DNA of 64,000 nt from Granulibacter bethesdensis (GCF_001889525.1 NZ_CP018192.1:124001-188000), one strand, 5' to 3'. Numbered from the stretch's first letter, positions 28,098 through 37,634 are shown. Notes: generated by a model from the letters alone, not told the origin. Numbers and translations: made by a program.

Positions 28098-29135
28098 ATG
28101 AGCACCCGTCAGGAAAGACAACGTCGCCGGGCCGAGGAACGCCGCACCCGCCGGCTGCGTCCGATGCGCTTCGACGATCTGGGGCTGCGTCGTGCCCTGT
28201 CGGACCGGCTGCTGCCTTTGCTGGTGGCAGCAATGGCGTTTCTGGCGGCTTTGGCATTCGCAGGTTATGTCGCAGCTGATGCTTTGGGTCGCCATTGGCA
28301 GGAAGGCGCTGCGGCCTCCATGACTGTGCAGGTGCCACGGCCGACAGCGAGTGCCGATGATAAAGCTACGCCGGAGGCTGGCGGGAATAATCAGGCGGAT
28401 ACGCGGCGTGATGCCGTGCTGGCCGTGCTGCGCGCCACGCGGGGTATCGCCTCGGCCGAGCCGATGTCGGATCAGGAACTGACCGCGCTGCTGCGTCCCT
28501 GGCTCGGCTCGGACGCCGAAACATTATCCCTGCCGCTCCCGGCTGTGATCCGTGTGCGCCAGAATGCGGCCGGAAGTCCGGGGGGTGGCCAGGGGGATGG
28601 TGCGACGCTGGATATGACTGCGCTGGCGGCGGCGCTGGAGCGGGTTGCCCCTGGTACCGTTGTGGAAAGCCACGGTGTCTGGCTGGGCCGCCTGACCGCG
28701 CTGGCACACAGCCTTCAGCTCTGCGCCGGACTGGTATTGATCGTCGTGACACTTGTTGCGGTCTGTGTCATTGCGGTGGCGACACGGGCGGGGCTGATGG
28801 CCCGACGGGAGGCAATTGAAATCGTGCATGGGCTGGGTGCTACGGATGGTTATATCGCTCGGCGCTTCGCGGGGCGTACCACAGCCTTGGCCGCTGCCGG
28901 GGGCTTGGCAGGAGGGGTGCTGGCTCTGCCGGTGTTGATCTTCATGGGGCGGCTGACAGCGCCATTTGGCGGACTGAATGAGGCGGAGTCTGTGCAGGGT
29001 GGTGTGGCCGGGATCGTCTCTTGGTTGCCTCTGGCGCTTTGGATGACGATTCCCTGCATGCCGATGGGGGCTGCCTGTATCGGTTGGCTGACTACCCAGA
29101 TGACTGTTCGCCGTTGGTTGAGGCGCCTGCCGTAG
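28098..29135 (+). CDS. ftsX: Cell-division protein FtsX
   Basis: A 345-residue inner-membrane protein. It has an Arg-rich cytoplasmic N-terminus (residues 1-30), a first helix (LLPLLVAAMAFLAALAFAGYV), a periplasmic domain of about 130 residues, and three C-terminal helices (LCAGLVLIVVTLVAVCVIAVAT; a second near AAAGGLAGGVLALPVLIF; a third near WLPLALWMTIPCMP). The MARREAIEIVHGLGATDGYIARRF segment (two blocks) is the FtsE contact loop. It is the natural partner of the preceding gene. The periplasmic domain contains an unusually polar stretch around residues 75-95. Confidence 0.88.
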   Translation: MSTRQERQRRRAEERRTRRLRPMRFDDLGLRRALSDRLLPLLVAAMAFLAALAFAGYVAADALGRHWQEGAAASMTVQVPRPTASADDKATPEAGGNNQADTRRDAVLAVLRATRGIASAEPMSDQELTALLRPWLGSDAETLSLPLPAVIRVRQNAAGSPGGGQGDGATLDMTALAAALERVAPGTVVESHGVWLGRLTALAHSLQLCAGLVLIVVTLVAVCVIAVATRAGLMARREAIEIVHGLGATDGYIARRFAGRTTALAAAGGLAGGVLALPVLIFMGRLTAPFGGLNEAESVQGGVAGIVSWLPLALWMTIPCMPMGAACIGWLTTQMTVRRWLRRLP

Positions 29136-29137
29136 CG

Positions 29138-29764
29138 ATGGGATATGCTGCTTCCTCCCTGTCGAGAAGGATGGGCCGGGCCGTGGTGAGCGTGCTGAAC
29201 GGGTTCGGCCTGCTCGGTGGTTTTGCTCTGCTGGTCCTGTCCGGCGGATTTTTATGGTTTGCATGGCAAAGCCAGCATGTTCTCCGGGCGCCGTCCCATG
29301 CGGATGGCATCGTGGTTCTGACCGGCGGGGCGGAGCGTGTCGCAACCGGATTGAGGCTGCTGGCGGCTGGGCGAGGCAGCGTATTGTTGATTTCAGGCGT
29401 GGCGAAGGGGGCGTCGCTGGCCACGCTCGCCCGTGTTGCCGGCATTGATCCGACCCCTTTGGAGGGGCGGGTCACGCTGGGATATGAGGCCGCCACCACG
29501 CGCGGTAATGCTCTGGAAACAGCCGACTGGGCGCATGAGCGACAATTGAGAAGCGTCATCGTCGTCACGGCGGGGTATCATATGCCCCGCGCATTGGCCG
29601 AGCTGCGGCGTGCCATGCCCGATGTGATACTGTATCCAGAGACAGTGCACCCGGATCAGGGGGGCAGTCTGCTCAATGTTTTGAAACTGCTGTCCTCTGA
29701 ATATGTGAAATGGTTGGGGGCGGAGCTGCATCTGTCCAGCCTGACGCCGGTCCGTGAAACGTGA
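29138..29764 (+). CDS. DUF218 / YdcF-ElyC-like envelope protein
   Basis: A 208-residue protein with one N-terminal membrane helix (GFGLLGGFALLVLSGGFLWF) and a periplasmic DUF218 domain: ADGIVVLTGGAERV, ISGVAKG, TRGNALETADWA and VTAGYHMPRALAEL. Members such as ElyC/SanA act in peptidoglycan or lipid-carrier homeostasis. It begins 2 bases after ftsX and is followed after 24 bases by plsC, a conserved alphaproteobacterial order. An ATG at 29171 is an alternative start. The function is not proven for this branch. Confidence 0.82.
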   Translation: MGYAASSLSRRMGRAVVSVLNGFGLLGGFALLVLSGGFLWFAWQSQHVLRAPSHADGIVVLTGGAERVATGLRLLAAGRGSVLLISGVAKGASLATLARVAGIDPTPLEGRVTLGYEAATTRGNALETADWAHERQLRSVIVVTAGYHMPRALAELRRAMPDVILYPETVHPDQGGSLLNVLKLLSSEYVKWLGAELHLSSLTPVRET

Positions 29765-29788
29765 TGAGCTGACAGGATCTGCCAGGAA

Positions 29789-30535
29789 ATGATTTTTCTT
29801 CGCTCACTGCTGTTTAACGCAGTGTTTTTTGCCGTCACGCTGGTGCTGAGTCTGTATGGATTTGTGCTGCGCTTTGTCGCCCCGCATCGTTTGATCGACG
29901 ATGCCCGTCTATGGTCGCGTATCATGATCGCGGCGGCCCGGCTGATCTGCGGTATTCATGTCCGTGTGCGTGGGCTGGAGAACCTGCCGCCCGGACAGCC
30001 GGTGCTGATCGCTTCCCAGCATCAATCCGCGTTCGATACCATGGTATGGTTCGGGCTGGCCTCCTACCCGGTCTATGTTCTGAAAAAGCAACTGCTGAAA
30101 ATCCCTGTTTTCGGGCCGTTGCTGCCACTGACGGGGATGATTCCGGTGGATCGGGATGGTGGCATGGCTTCGCTGCGTAATCTGGTCAGTGCATCGCTGG
30201 AGGCAGCCTCCTTGAACCGGCAGATCGTGATTTTCCCGGAAGGCACCCGCACGGATCCGGGCGTGGAGGTGCCGCTGCATCCCGGTATTTATGCGGTGGC
30301 CTCGAAAACGGGGCTGCCGATCGTGCCGGTCACGACCAATTCCGGTCTTTTCTGGGGACGCCGTGCATTCCGTAAATATCCGGGCACGATCAATGTTGAT
30401 ATTCATCCGCCCCTTTCACCTGGCAGCCGGGCCGTAACCATGGAGGCTCTCCGCAGCCTGTATCATCGTGCTGGCAATGACATAGCAACATTTGTCCACA
30501 CCTCGGAAAGGGCTGTGGATAAGTCTGTGGTTTAG
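29789..30535 (+). CDS. plsC: 1-acyl-sn-glycerol-3-phosphate acyltransferase
   Basis: A 248-residue inner-membrane acyltransferase that makes phosphatidic acid. Helix 1 spans residues 5-30. The catalytic box is HQSAFD (H-x4-D), preceded by LIASQ, and FPEGTRTDPG is the glycerophosphate site. The length is that of canonical PlsC, unlike the longer paralogue at 7606-8568. It lies at the end of the argH-to-plsC run. Its last 45 bases hold two DnaA-box-like sequences and run into an AT-rich stretch (see the separate entry). Confidence 0.92.
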   Translation: MIFLRSLLFNAVFFAVTLVLSLYGFVLRFVAPHRLIDDARLWSRIMIAAARLICGIHVRVRGLENLPPGQPVLIASQHQSAFDTMVWFGLASYPVYVLKKQLLKIPVFGPLLPLTGMIPVDRDGGMASLRNLVSASLEAASLNRQIVIFPEGTRTDPGVEVPLHPGIYAVASKTGLPIVPVTTNSGLFWGRRAFRKYPGTINVDIHPPLSPGSRAVTMEALRSLYHRAGNDIATFVHTSERAVDKSVV

Positions 30536-30605
30536 TCTGAAGGAATCGTCAGGAAAAAATCGAACTGAATTATATAACTTATTGATTTAAAATAAAAAAT
30601 CATGG
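30490..30605. other. Origin-like cluster: DnaA boxes, IHF match, AT-rich stretch
   Basis: TGTGGATAA at 30514-30522 is a perfect DnaA box (reverse TTATCCACA). TTGTCCACA at 30492-30500 differs from consensus by one base, and a weaker CTGTGG repeat lies at 30525-30530. Immediately after, 30553-30602 is a run of almost pure A+T in a GC-rich genome, and it includes a perfect match to the IHF consensus (TAA-N4-TTGATT at 30575-30587). This is the arrangement expected of a replication origin or a DnaA-controlled promoter. dnaA itself lies 33 kb away, as is common in alphaproteobacteria. Confidence 0.35.
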
Positions 30606-30732
30606 TGATGGACAAGGTATGAAGGATTCCGGGCACGATGGGGATGAATGGCCGCGCGACGGCGGCCCTGAATGCCCTTAAACTGCTCTGGATGAACGAT
30701 TTGCTCGCACATCCAGCACAGCGGAGCCTCCC

Positions 30733-31893
30733 ATGAGACGTCTCTGGTTCCGTCTTGTCCTTCTTGCCGTCGTTCTGGCAGGGGCTGATTATGGACTCTG
30801 GCAGTGGACTGTGAACCGTCTGGTGGAGCAATCGCTGCTCTGGACACAGCAGCGACCGGATGGGCTGATGCTCAAGGTCCGTGCGGCTGCGTTATCCGGT
30901 GGCTGGCCGCTGCGGGCGCGGATCACCCTGCCGGAGCCGGAACTGTTTGTCGGCGGATATCCTGTCTGGCAGGGACAGGCGCTTGAGGTCGAGGTATCGC
31001 CGTGGCACCCCCTGCAACTGCTTATGAGGCCACAGGGACCGCAGGCTGCTTTTCCTGAATCACCCTGGAAGATCATGATGCAACCCGCCAGTGCCAGTGT
31101 CACCTTGCCGGTCAGGCTTGCCTGGGATGGGTGGTGGCCGGTTGCACTGGTGCCGGATATGGACCCGTCCATACATACCCTCGATCTTCATATGACCGCT
31201 CAGGATGTGCGTCTGCGGCCCAATGGTTCCGGCTGGACAAGCGCTGATCCCGCCCCGCACCCTGATACGGGACTGCCTGCAGGATACGATATCATCACCA
31301 TCAGCAGGGTGGGGATGCATCTGCGATTGGATCAGGCTTTGGCCGTGCAGTGCAGTCTTGATGATGTCGTGTTGCCATCTGTCCGCCAGTGGCCGTTCGG
31401 AAAAACGGTACAGCATGTAAATGTGGCTGCCAGAATTGATCCATTTCCTTTTTCGAACGTTCAGCCCCAGGAGAAAATCAGCGCGTGGCGAGCCGAGTCG
31501 GATGTGTTCAGAATATTGGATGCCACTCTGACATGGGGTAGCCTGCGTGCGAGTATGGCGGGACAGGGAGGGCTGGATGACTTTCTGCAGCCGGTCATGC
31601 AGGGCGTGGTGACGATAGCATCACCCGAGGAGACGATCACATCATTGCGTGATCAGGGCTGGATGGCGCCCGGATTATATATGGCTGCCAAAACCATGCT
31701 TGGCCTGTTTGTCCAAGCGACAGACGCTCCGGGGCGTGCGACACAGAAGGATAGTGTTGATCACGCCGATACGGCCCGGAGCCGTCCTGCGTATGTTTCC
31801 GTGCCTTTCCGGCTGGCCGACACTGTCTTGATGATCGGACAGGTTCCGGTTCTTAAAATACCACCTCCCCCTTGGGCGCATAGCCTACGGTAG
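30733..31893 (+). CDS. DUF2125 family protein
   Basis: A 386-residue protein with one N-terminal membrane anchor or signal (LVLLAVVLAGADYGLW) and a long beta-rich periplasmic part typical of DUF2125: the early WTVNRL..., SGWPL-like SGGWPLRARITLP motif at about residue 56, and repeated paired strands resembling lipid-carrier (AsmA-like) folds. The function is unknown. It precedes cydAB by 29 bases and may be cotranscribed with it. The proline-rich C-terminus (KIPPPPWAHSLR) is short. Confidence 0.78.
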   Translation: MRRLWFRLVLLAVVLAGADYGLWQWTVNRLVEQSLLWTQQRPDGLMLKVRAAALSGGWPLRARITLPEPELFVGGYPVWQGQALEVEVSPWHPLQLLMRPQGPQAAFPESPWKIMMQPASASVTLPVRLAWDGWWPVALVPDMDPSIHTLDLHMTAQDVRLRPNGSGWTSADPAPHPDTGLPAGYDIITISRVGMHLRLDQALAVQCSLDDVVLPSVRQWPFGKTVQHVNVAARIDPFPFSNVQPQEKISAWRAESDVFRILDATLTWGSLRASMAGQGGLDDFLQPVMQGVVTIASPEETITSLRDQGWMAPGLYMAAKTMLGLFVQATDAPGRATQKDSVDHADTARSRPAYVSVPFRLADTVLMIGQVPVLKIPPPPWAHSLR

Positions 31894-31922
31894 CGGCTGT
31901 CGCCCAGCGTTGAAGGAAAAAC

Positions 31923-33371
31923 ATGATGCCCGGTATGGATGCTATTTTCCTGGCGCGGCTCCAGTTCGCTTTTACCGTCGGCTTCCATATTGTTTTCCCA
32001 GCTTTCTCCATCGGGTTGGCCAGTTATCTGGCGGTGCTGGAAGGGCTTTGGCTGAAAACAGGGCGGCCTGTTTATCTGGATCTGTTCCGCTACTGGTCAA
32101 AAATCTTTGCCGTCGGTTTCGGCATGGGTGTCGTCTCTGGTCTGGTGATGTCCTATGAATTCGGGACGAACTGGGGTGCTTTCGCGGCCAAGGCCGGTCC
32201 CGTCATCGGTCCCCTGATGGGATACGAAGTGCTCACTGCTTTCTTTCTGGAAGCCGGTTTCCTGGGCATCATGCTGTTCGGCATGGAGAAAGTGGGGCGG
32301 AAACTGCATTTCCTCGCCACCTGTCTGGTCGCTCTTGGCACGCTGATCAGCGCCACCTGGATTCTGGCGGTGAATTCGTGGATGCAGACCCCTGCCGGTT
32401 ATACAATCGATGCGGCAACGGGACGTTTTCTGCCTGCGGACTGGATGGCGGTCATTTTCAACCCCTCCTTTCCTTTCCGTTTTGCCCATATGGTGCTGGC
32501 GGCCTTTCTCAGCGTGGCTTTTGTGGTGGGTGGTACCGGGGCCTGGCATCTGCTGCGCGGGCGTCGCAATGACGCCGTGCGGACGATGTTTTCCATGGCG
32601 ATGTGGATGGCCGCACTGGTCACGCCACTTCAGGTGCTGGTCGGTGATGCGCAGGGTGGGAATACGTTAAAGCACCAGCCAACAAAAATCGCGGCGATGG
32701 AAGGATATTGGCGCAATGGTGCTCCGGGGGCCGGTGTGCCGATGGTCCTGTTCGCCCTGCCGGATCAGAAGGCGCAGGAGAACCGGTTCGAGATTGCCAT
32801 TCCGCATGTCGCCTCTCTGTATCTGAAGCATGACTGGACGGGTACCATTCCGGCCTTGACGGATGTGCCGCCTGAAAACCAGCCCCCGGTGATCGTGGTG
32901 TTCTTTGCGTTCCGCATTATGGTCGCGCTGGGTATGCTGATGCTCGCCGTAGGATTGTGGAGCCTGTATGAGCGCTGGCGCGGGCGGCTGTTCGATACAG
33001 TCTGGTTGCATCGTGCGGTGCTGACGCTGGGGCCTGCCGGGTTTGTGGCGCTTCTTGCAGGCTGGGTAGTCACGGAAGTCGGGCGGCAGCCTTACACCGT
33101 ATACGGGCTGTTGCGCACGGCGGAGAGTTCCTCCCCTATCGGCCTGCCCGGTATGGCGATTTCACTGAGTGCATTCGTGATCGTCTATCTGATCGTCTAT
33201 GCTGCCGGAATCAGCATTCTGCTGCGTATGATGGGCAGGCCGCCTGAACACGGGGAAACCCCGCCTGCGCCCGAGCCGAGCCGTGCGGCCGGTATCGTGC
33301 CGGGGCCTGCCGGTGCCGTTGATGATCTGCATCGTGATAATCACACCATCCGCCCGGGGAGTGTCGTATGA
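31923..33371 (+). CDS. cydA: Cytochrome bd-type quinol oxidase subunit I (cyanide-insensitive type)
   Basis: A 482-residue subunit of a terminal oxidase that moves electrons from ubiquinol to oxygen. Expected haem ligands are visible: His22 in GFHIVFP, the His in RFAHMVLAAFL (about 185), and the Met in FRIMVALGM (about 334). The EVLTAFFLEAGFLG helix carries the two glutamates near the high-spin haems. The Q-loop after GNTLKHQPTKIAAMEGYW is short, as in CioA-type enzymes that resist cyanide. cydB overlaps its end by 4 bases. The start may be Met1 or Met2. Confidence 0.93.
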   Translation: MMPGMDAIFLARLQFAFTVGFHIVFPAFSIGLASYLAVLEGLWLKTGRPVYLDLFRYWSKIFAVGFGMGVVSGLVMSYEFGTNWGAFAAKAGPVIGPLMGYEVLTAFFLEAGFLGIMLFGMEKVGRKLHFLATCLVALGTLISATWILAVNSWMQTPAGYTIDAATGRFLPADWMAVIFNPSFPFRFAHMVLAAFLSVAFVVGGTGAWHLLRGRRNDAVRTMFSMAMWMAALVTPLQVLVGDAQGGNTLKHQPTKIAAMEGYWRNGAPGAGVPMVLFALPDQKAQENRFEIAIPHVASLYLKHDWTGTIPALTDVPPENQPPVIVVFFAFRIMVALGMLMLAVGLWSLYERWRGRLFDTVWLHRAVLTLGPAGFVALLAGWVVTEVGRQPYTVYGLLRTAESSSPIGLPGMAISLSAFVIVYLIVYAAGISILLRMMGRPPEHGETPPAPEPSRAAGIVPGPAGAVDDLHRDNHTIRPGSVV

Positions 33372-34396
33372 TCACCGAAAACCTTCCCTATATCTGGGGC
33401 ATGATCATAGCCGTAGCGGTGCTGGCCTATGTCCTGCTGGACGGGTTCGATCTGGGATGCGGCATCCTGTTTCTGGCGGAGCGCGAGGAGGAGGACCGGG
33501 ATGTGATGGTGAATTCCATTGCGCCGGTCTGGGATGGCAACGAAACCTGGCTGGTCATGGGGGGTGGGGGATTGCTGGCTGTGTTCCCCGTTGCCTATGC
33601 AATTCTGTTTTCCGCTTTCTATCCTACCATTATCGCCATGTTGCTGGCTTTGGTGTTTCGCGGCGTCGCGTTCGAGTTCCGTTTCAAGGCCCATACTCTG
33701 CGCGGGCGCAGGTGGTGGGACCGGGCTTTCTGCCTCGGCTCACTGGTCGCGGCGCTGTGTCAGGGCATGACGCTGGGTGGCATCCTTCAGGGTGTGCACC
33801 ATAATGGTTTTGCCTATACGGGAGGCTGGTTCGACTGGCTGACCCCTTTCACCGTGTTGTGTGGGGTAGCGGTCGTTGTGGGATACACGCTGCTGGGAGC
33901 CTGCTGGCTGATCCTGAAAACCGAGAACGGGCTGCATGTGCGTGCCCGCCATTATGCGAAACCGCTTTTCATTCTTCTTTTGTTGCTGATTGCCGCTGTG
34001 AGCCTTTGGACTCCGTTGTTGAACGAAACCTATCGGCTGCGCTGGTTCTCCTGGCCCGGCATTGTTCTGACGGCCCCTGTTCCATTGCTGGTGGCGGCGA
34101 TGGCACTGGGATTCTGGCGGTCCTTGCAACAGAAACGGCATGCTGCCCCGTTGCTCTATGCGATGGGGATGTTTTTGCTGTGCTATGTCGGGCTGGGGAT
34201 CAGCCTGTTTCCCAATATCGTTCCACCAGCCCATGGTACGACACCGCTTTCGCTGGTTGATGCTGCGGCGCCTGCGGCCAGCCAGATGTTTCTGCTGGTC
34301 GGGGCGGTTGTGCTGATTCCGATGGTGCTGGGCTATAACGCCTATTCCTACTGGATTTTCCGAGGGAAAGTCCGGCACGGTGAGGGCTACCACTGA
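33368..34396 (+). CDS. cydB: Cytochrome bd-type quinol oxidase subunit II
   Basis: A 342-residue, eight- or nine-helix partner of CydA. It begins with the family block LPYIWGMIIAVAVLAYVLLDGFDLG (here split by reading) and keeps PVWDGNETWLV and GVAFEFRFK, which shape the subunit interface. The ATG overlaps the cydA stop (ATGA), and the stop overlaps the small subunit ATG. Together they form a respiratory chain branch typical of acetic acid bacteria. Confidence 0.93.
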   Translation: MITENLPYIWGMIIAVAVLAYVLLDGFDLGCGILFLAEREEEDRDVMVNSIAPVWDGNETWLVMGGGGLLAVFPVAYAILFSAFYPTIIAMLLALVFRGVAFEFRFKAHTLRGRRWWDRAFCLGSLVAALCQGMTLGGILQGVHHNGFAYTGGWFDWLTPFTVLCGVAVVVGYTLLGACWLILKTENGLHVRARHYAKPLFILLLLLIAAVSLWTPLLNETYRLRWFSWPGIVLTAPVPLLVAAMALGFWRSLQQKRHAAPLLYAMGMFLLCYVGLGISLFPNIVPPAHGTTPLSLVDAAAPAASQMFLLVGAVVLIPMVLGYNAYSYWIFRGKVRHGEGYH

Positions 34397-34515
34397 TGCG
34401 GAGCAGCCTGCGCCGACTGGCCTGGTTCGCCGGCTTGTGGGTGGCTGGCGTAGTGGCCGTGGGAGGGGTGGCGGAGCTTCTGCACTGGGTGATCCGCCAC
34501 ACCATGACGGGCTAG
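34396..34515 (+). CDS. DUF2474-type small subunit of the bd/CIO oxidase
   Basis: A 39-residue single-helix protein starting MRSSLRRLAWFAGLWVAGV and ending in HTMTG. It has a basic N-terminus and one membrane helix ending GGVAELLHW. The ATG overlaps the cydB stop by one base. Small proteins of this DUF2474 pattern are encoded after cioAB and are the likely counterpart of CydX. Its position and composition support it, though it is too short for a firm family call. A terminator follows 7 bases later. Confidence 0.75.
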   Translation: MRSSLRRLAWFAGLWVAGVVAVGGVAELLHWVIRHTMTG

Positions 34516-34521
34516 AATGGC

Positions 34522-34549
34522 AAAAGGGGCGCTGCCATGGTGCCCCTTT
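34522..34549. terminator. Bidirectional hairpin terminator, cyd operon / tyrA operon
   Basis: AAAGGGGC at 34523-34530 pairs with GCCCCTTT at 34542-34549 across an 11-base loop. The A-run on the left and T-run on the right let it work in both directions. It sits between the convergent ends of the cydAB operon and tyrA. Confidence 0.7.
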
Positions 34550-34558
34550 CTGCTGTCG

Positions 34559-35446
34559 TCAGGCCTGATTGATTTCGATCAGATTGCGCCGGATACGGCG
34601 GCCACGTTCGATTTTATCGACGATGTAATCCTCATCGCCCCAGCGCACAGCACGCGCCATGGCCTGAGCATCCTCCGTAAAGCGGGCCAGCATCTCCAGC
34701 AGGGCGTCCCGGTTATTGAGGAAAATATCCCGCCACATGGTTGGGTCCGAAGCCGCGATCCGGGTGAAATCCCGGAACCCGGAAGCCGCGAATTTCAAAA
34801 CCTGCTGGCGGCTTTCATCAGCCAGATCGTCGGCGGTGCCGCAGATAGTGAAGGCGATCAGATGCGGCAGATGGCTGACGATGGCCAGCACGCGGTCATG
34901 ATGGGCTGGTTCCATGATCTCGACTTGAGCCCCACAGCCACGCCAGAGGGCAGAGACTGCTTCGATGGCTTCTTCAGCGGTATCGGGGGGAGGGGTCAGC
35001 AAGGTCCAGCGATCCCGAAACAGGGTGGAAAAACCTGATTCCGGGCCTGAATATTCGGTGCCCGCCAGCGGATGGCCGGGCACGAAATGCACATGCGGGG
35101 GCAGCAGGGGGCCGACATCCCGGATCACGGATTGTTTGGTGGAGCCGACATCCGTCAGGATGCAACCCGGTGCCAGATGAGGGGCGATCTTTTCAGCCAC
35201 CTCGGCAAAGGCGCCGACCGGGACACAGAGAATCACGGCATCCGCATCCTGCGCCGCCTGTGCCGGATCGGCCTCGCAACGATCGGCAATTCCCAGTCGG
35301 GCAACACGCTCCAGAATATCGGCTCGGTCACAGGCAATGATTTCATCGGCCAGCCGGTTTTCCCGCACCGCCCGGGCCAGAGAACTGCCAATGAGACCCA
35401 GACCGATCAGGGTGAGACGGCGAAAGACCGGAGAAGCTTCTGTCAT
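34559..35446 (-). CDS. tyrA: Prephenate/arogenate dehydrogenase
   Basis: A 295-residue NAD(P)-dependent enzyme of tyrosine synthesis. The Rossmann start is [14 protein letters not shown]; then come [25 protein letters not shown] and SHLPHLIA, all conserved in TyrA. There is no ACT or chorismate-mutase domain. The ATG at 35446 overlaps the hisC stop (ATGA). As third gene of the unit it complements a chorismate mutase and an aminotransferase, together giving the tyrosine branch. Confidence 0.92.
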   Translation of the reverse strand: MTEASPVFRRLTLIGLGLIGSSLARAVRENRLADEIIACDRADILERVARLGIADRCEADPAQAAQDADAVILCVPVGAFAEVAEKIAPHLAPGCILTDVGSTKQSVIRDVGPLLPPHVHFVPGHPLAGTEYSGPESGFSTLFRDRWTLLTPPPDTAEEAIEAVSALWRGCGAQVEIMEPAHHDRVLAIVSHLPHLIAFTICGTADDLADESRQQVLKFAASGFRDFTRIAASDPTMWRDIFLNNRDALLEMLARFTEDAQAMARAVRWGDEDYIVDKIERGRRIRRNLIEINQA

Positions 35447-36555
35447 GATGCGGCATCGCTGTCGGCTTGTGCCTGCACCATGAAAGCGCGCAGGGCTTGG
35501 GCTACCAGATCACATTCCTCGTTTGTGCCGATGGTAATGCGCAGATAGGCGGGCAAGCCGTAACTGGCAACGCGGCGCACGATCAGCCCCCGTGTGCGCA
35601 GCCAGCGATCGGCGGCGATCGCGCGTGCTTCGCTGCCGAAATCTGCCAACAGGAAATTGGTGACGCTCGGCAGAGTGGGAATGCCGATATCGAACAGTGC
35701 TTTAGCCAGTTTTGCACGGGCGGCGCTGTTATGGGAGCGGCTGCGTTCGACCCAGCCCGGTTCCTCCAGCGCACCGATCGCAGCTTCCTGCACGGCGGCA
35801 TTGACGGTGAAAGGCCCGCGCACCCTATTCAACACATCCACGATGGCAGGCGGTGCATAGGCCCAGCCGAGCCGCAGCCCACCCAGCCCGAAAATCTTGC
35901 TGAAAGTGCGGGTCATGACTGTATTGTCGCCAGCATCGACCAGTGCCACGCCGGGATCGTAATCGGGGGCATCGACATATTCGGCATAGGCCGCATCCAG
36001 CACCAGCAGCACATCAGGCGGCAGGCTCGCCCGCAGACGTGTAATTTCGCTGGTGGGGAGCATGGTGCCGGTGGGGTTGTTCGGATTGGCGATGCAGATC
36101 ACCCTTGTGCGCGGGGTCACGGCGTTCAGCAGTGCATCGACATCGGTGGTCAGAGCCTGTTCCGGCACCTTCACCACTTTGGCCCCGGCATAATGGCCAT
36201 ACATCTCGTACACACTGAATCCGTGCACGCTCATGATCAGTTCCGAATCCGGATTGCTGTAGGCCATGCAGAGATGCGCGATCATTTCATCCGATCCGAC
36301 ACCGCAGACGATGCGGGCCGGATCGATACCGAAATAACGCCCGATGGCCTCTCGCAACGCGTGGGAGCCGCCATCAGGATAACGGTGCAGGCTGGACACG
36401 GCCTTCAGATAGGCCTGCTGCGCAGCAGGAGGCGGCCCGAATGCGCCTTCATTCGAGGAGAGTTTGATCACCTGTTCGACGCCGGGCAGCTTTGATTCTC
36501 CGCCGATATAGGGGTGAATGGCCTCGATACCGGGATTGGGACGGGGATTGCTCAT
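35443..36555 (-). CDS. hisC: Histidinol-phosphate / aromatic aminotransferase
   Basis: A 370-residue class-II PLP aminotransferase. It begins [16 protein letters not shown] and has [12 protein letters not shown], the [11 protein letters not shown] loop, AYAEYVD, and the PLP lysine in [15 protein letters not shown]. HisC-like enzymes often accept both imidazole-acetol phosphate and aromatic substrates. With chorismate mutase upstream and tyrA downstream, transamination in Phe/Tyr synthesis is likely, with or without a histidine role. The ATG at 36555 overlaps the preceding stop; the longer in-frame reading to 36600 would run into that gene. Confidence 0.9.
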   Translation of the reverse strand: MSNPRPNPGIEAIHPYIGGESKLPGVEQVIKLSSNEGAFGPPPAAQQAYLKAVSSLHRYPDGGSHALREAIGRYFGIDPARIVCGVGSDEMIAHLCMAYSNPDSELIMSVHGFSVYEMYGHYAGAKVVKVPEQALTTDVDALLNAVTPRTRVICIANPNNPTGTMLPTSEITRLRASLPPDVLLVLDAAYAEYVDAPDYDPGVALVDAGDNTVMTRTFSKIFGLGGLRLGWAYAPPAIVDVLNRVRGPFTVNAAVQEAAIGALEEPGWVERSRSHNSAARAKLAKALFDIGIPTLPSVTNFLLADFGSEARAIAADRWLRTRGLIVRRVASYGLPAYLRITIGTNEECDLVAQALRAFMVQAQADSDAAS

Positions 36556-37634
36556 GCTGTGCTTCCTGCCTGTGAGGCAGGGACAGGAACTGCATAGCAT
36601 CCCAGTACGACAGGTGGACGCAGCAGAGGGGTCAGGGCTGCCAGCCGGGGATCGGAATCCTCAACAAATCCAGCGACATCCGCCAACACATGGGCGTCAT
36701 CCGCCCCCGGTATACGACGCAGGATCGTATTGCCGACTGAAAAACCGGCATTGATCAGCATTTGTGTCAGCCTTGCCCGGCTGATGTCGGAAGCGATTTC
36801 CAGCCCCAGTAAAGCGCGGTCATTGCCGGACGGATCGGGTGCGATGGCTGCCACCGCCATGGCATCGGCACGGGGGGCGCCTTCAGGCCGGGGGTTCCAG
36901 ACTGGCAGGCGGGCGACAATATGGATGCGGGGGGCATCATGGTGCAACAGGGCGGTCCACCATGCGGCGCGGGGCGATTCGTCATCAACCGGGGCCGGGA
37001 CCACCGCCACCATGGTTTGTCCGCTGCTGACATCGGCAATGGCCTGGGCCGGGCTGCCATAGATGCGCAATGGCGTCAGGGCCCCGAAATGCTCCCGCGC
37101 GATCTGGGTCATGGCGGCGGAACCGTCATCGCTGTCGCAGACCGAGACGGTAAAATTGCGCTGCATACTGTTCGATCCGGCGAATAGCTCCCGCCAGATA
37201 CGTATGATGGTCTGTTCCGGGAACTGTCCCTGATGGCGTCCGAGCAGGCGGCGAATAATTGCCGCTTCCCGTCCTGGTCGGATCGAGACACCGCTCTTTG
37301 TTGTGGCAATGGAACGGACTGTTTCTGCTCGCTGGATCAGGAGATCATGCAGTGCATCATCGATGGTATCCAGTTTTGCGCGCAGCATGCCCAGCGCTGC
37401 TTCGGCCTCGCCCGTGGAAGCGGGAGACGATGCATCCGGTGGAGACAGAACACGTGAGGCAAGACCAGACAGAATGGGGCGCATGACGATATCGGGCCAA
37501 TATTCGGGCGCCTGCTGTGCAGGGGCCAAATCCTTATGAAGATCGACCTGATAGCCGAAGCATGCCTCGCTGCAAAGCATTGCAGTATCAGCCATGGTGG
37601 TTGAGCATGGGCGGGGTGGTTGCATGACGGGCAT
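36552..37634 (-). CDS. Chorismate mutase with degenerate P-protein-like C-terminal region
   Basis: Up to 360 residues. An AroQ chorismate-mutase domain spans about residues 78-160, with the expected Arg/Lys residues ([32 protein letters not shown]). What follows is aligned with a P-protein: a reduced dehydratase-like region and an ACT-like end ([12 protein letters not shown]... [11 protein letters not shown]). The prephenate dehydratase TRF motif is absent, and the ACT ESRP motif reads LRRIPG. So it is likely a mutase whose dehydratase half has decayed or been repurposed. The start is uncertain: ATGs at 37634, 37595 and 37484 are in frame without a strong ribosome site. Confidence 0.75.
   Translation of the reverse strand: MPVMQPPRPCSTTMADTAMLCSEACFGYQVDLHKDLAPAQQAPEYWPDIVMRPILSGLASRVLSPPDASSPASTGEAEAALGMLRAKLDTIDDALHDLLIQRAETVRSIATTKSGVSIRPGREAAIIRRLLGRHQGQFPEQTIIRIWRELFAGSNSMQRNFTVSVCDSDDGSAAMTQIAREHFGALTPLRIYGSPAQAIADVSSGQTMVAVVPAPVDDESPRAAWWTALLHHDAPRIHIVARLPVWNPRPEGAPRADAMAVAAIAPDPSGNDRALLGLEIASDISRARLTQMLINAGFSVGNTILRRIPGADDAHVLADVAGFVEDSDPRLAALTPLLRPPVVLGCYAVPVPASQAGSTA

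Noticed and set aside
30638-30736. A 32-codon frame ending in an ATGA overlap with the DUF2125 gene
   Set aside because: The overlap is tempting, but the peptide has no signal, helix or family motif and no strong ribosome site; it could be a leader peptide but I cannot support it.
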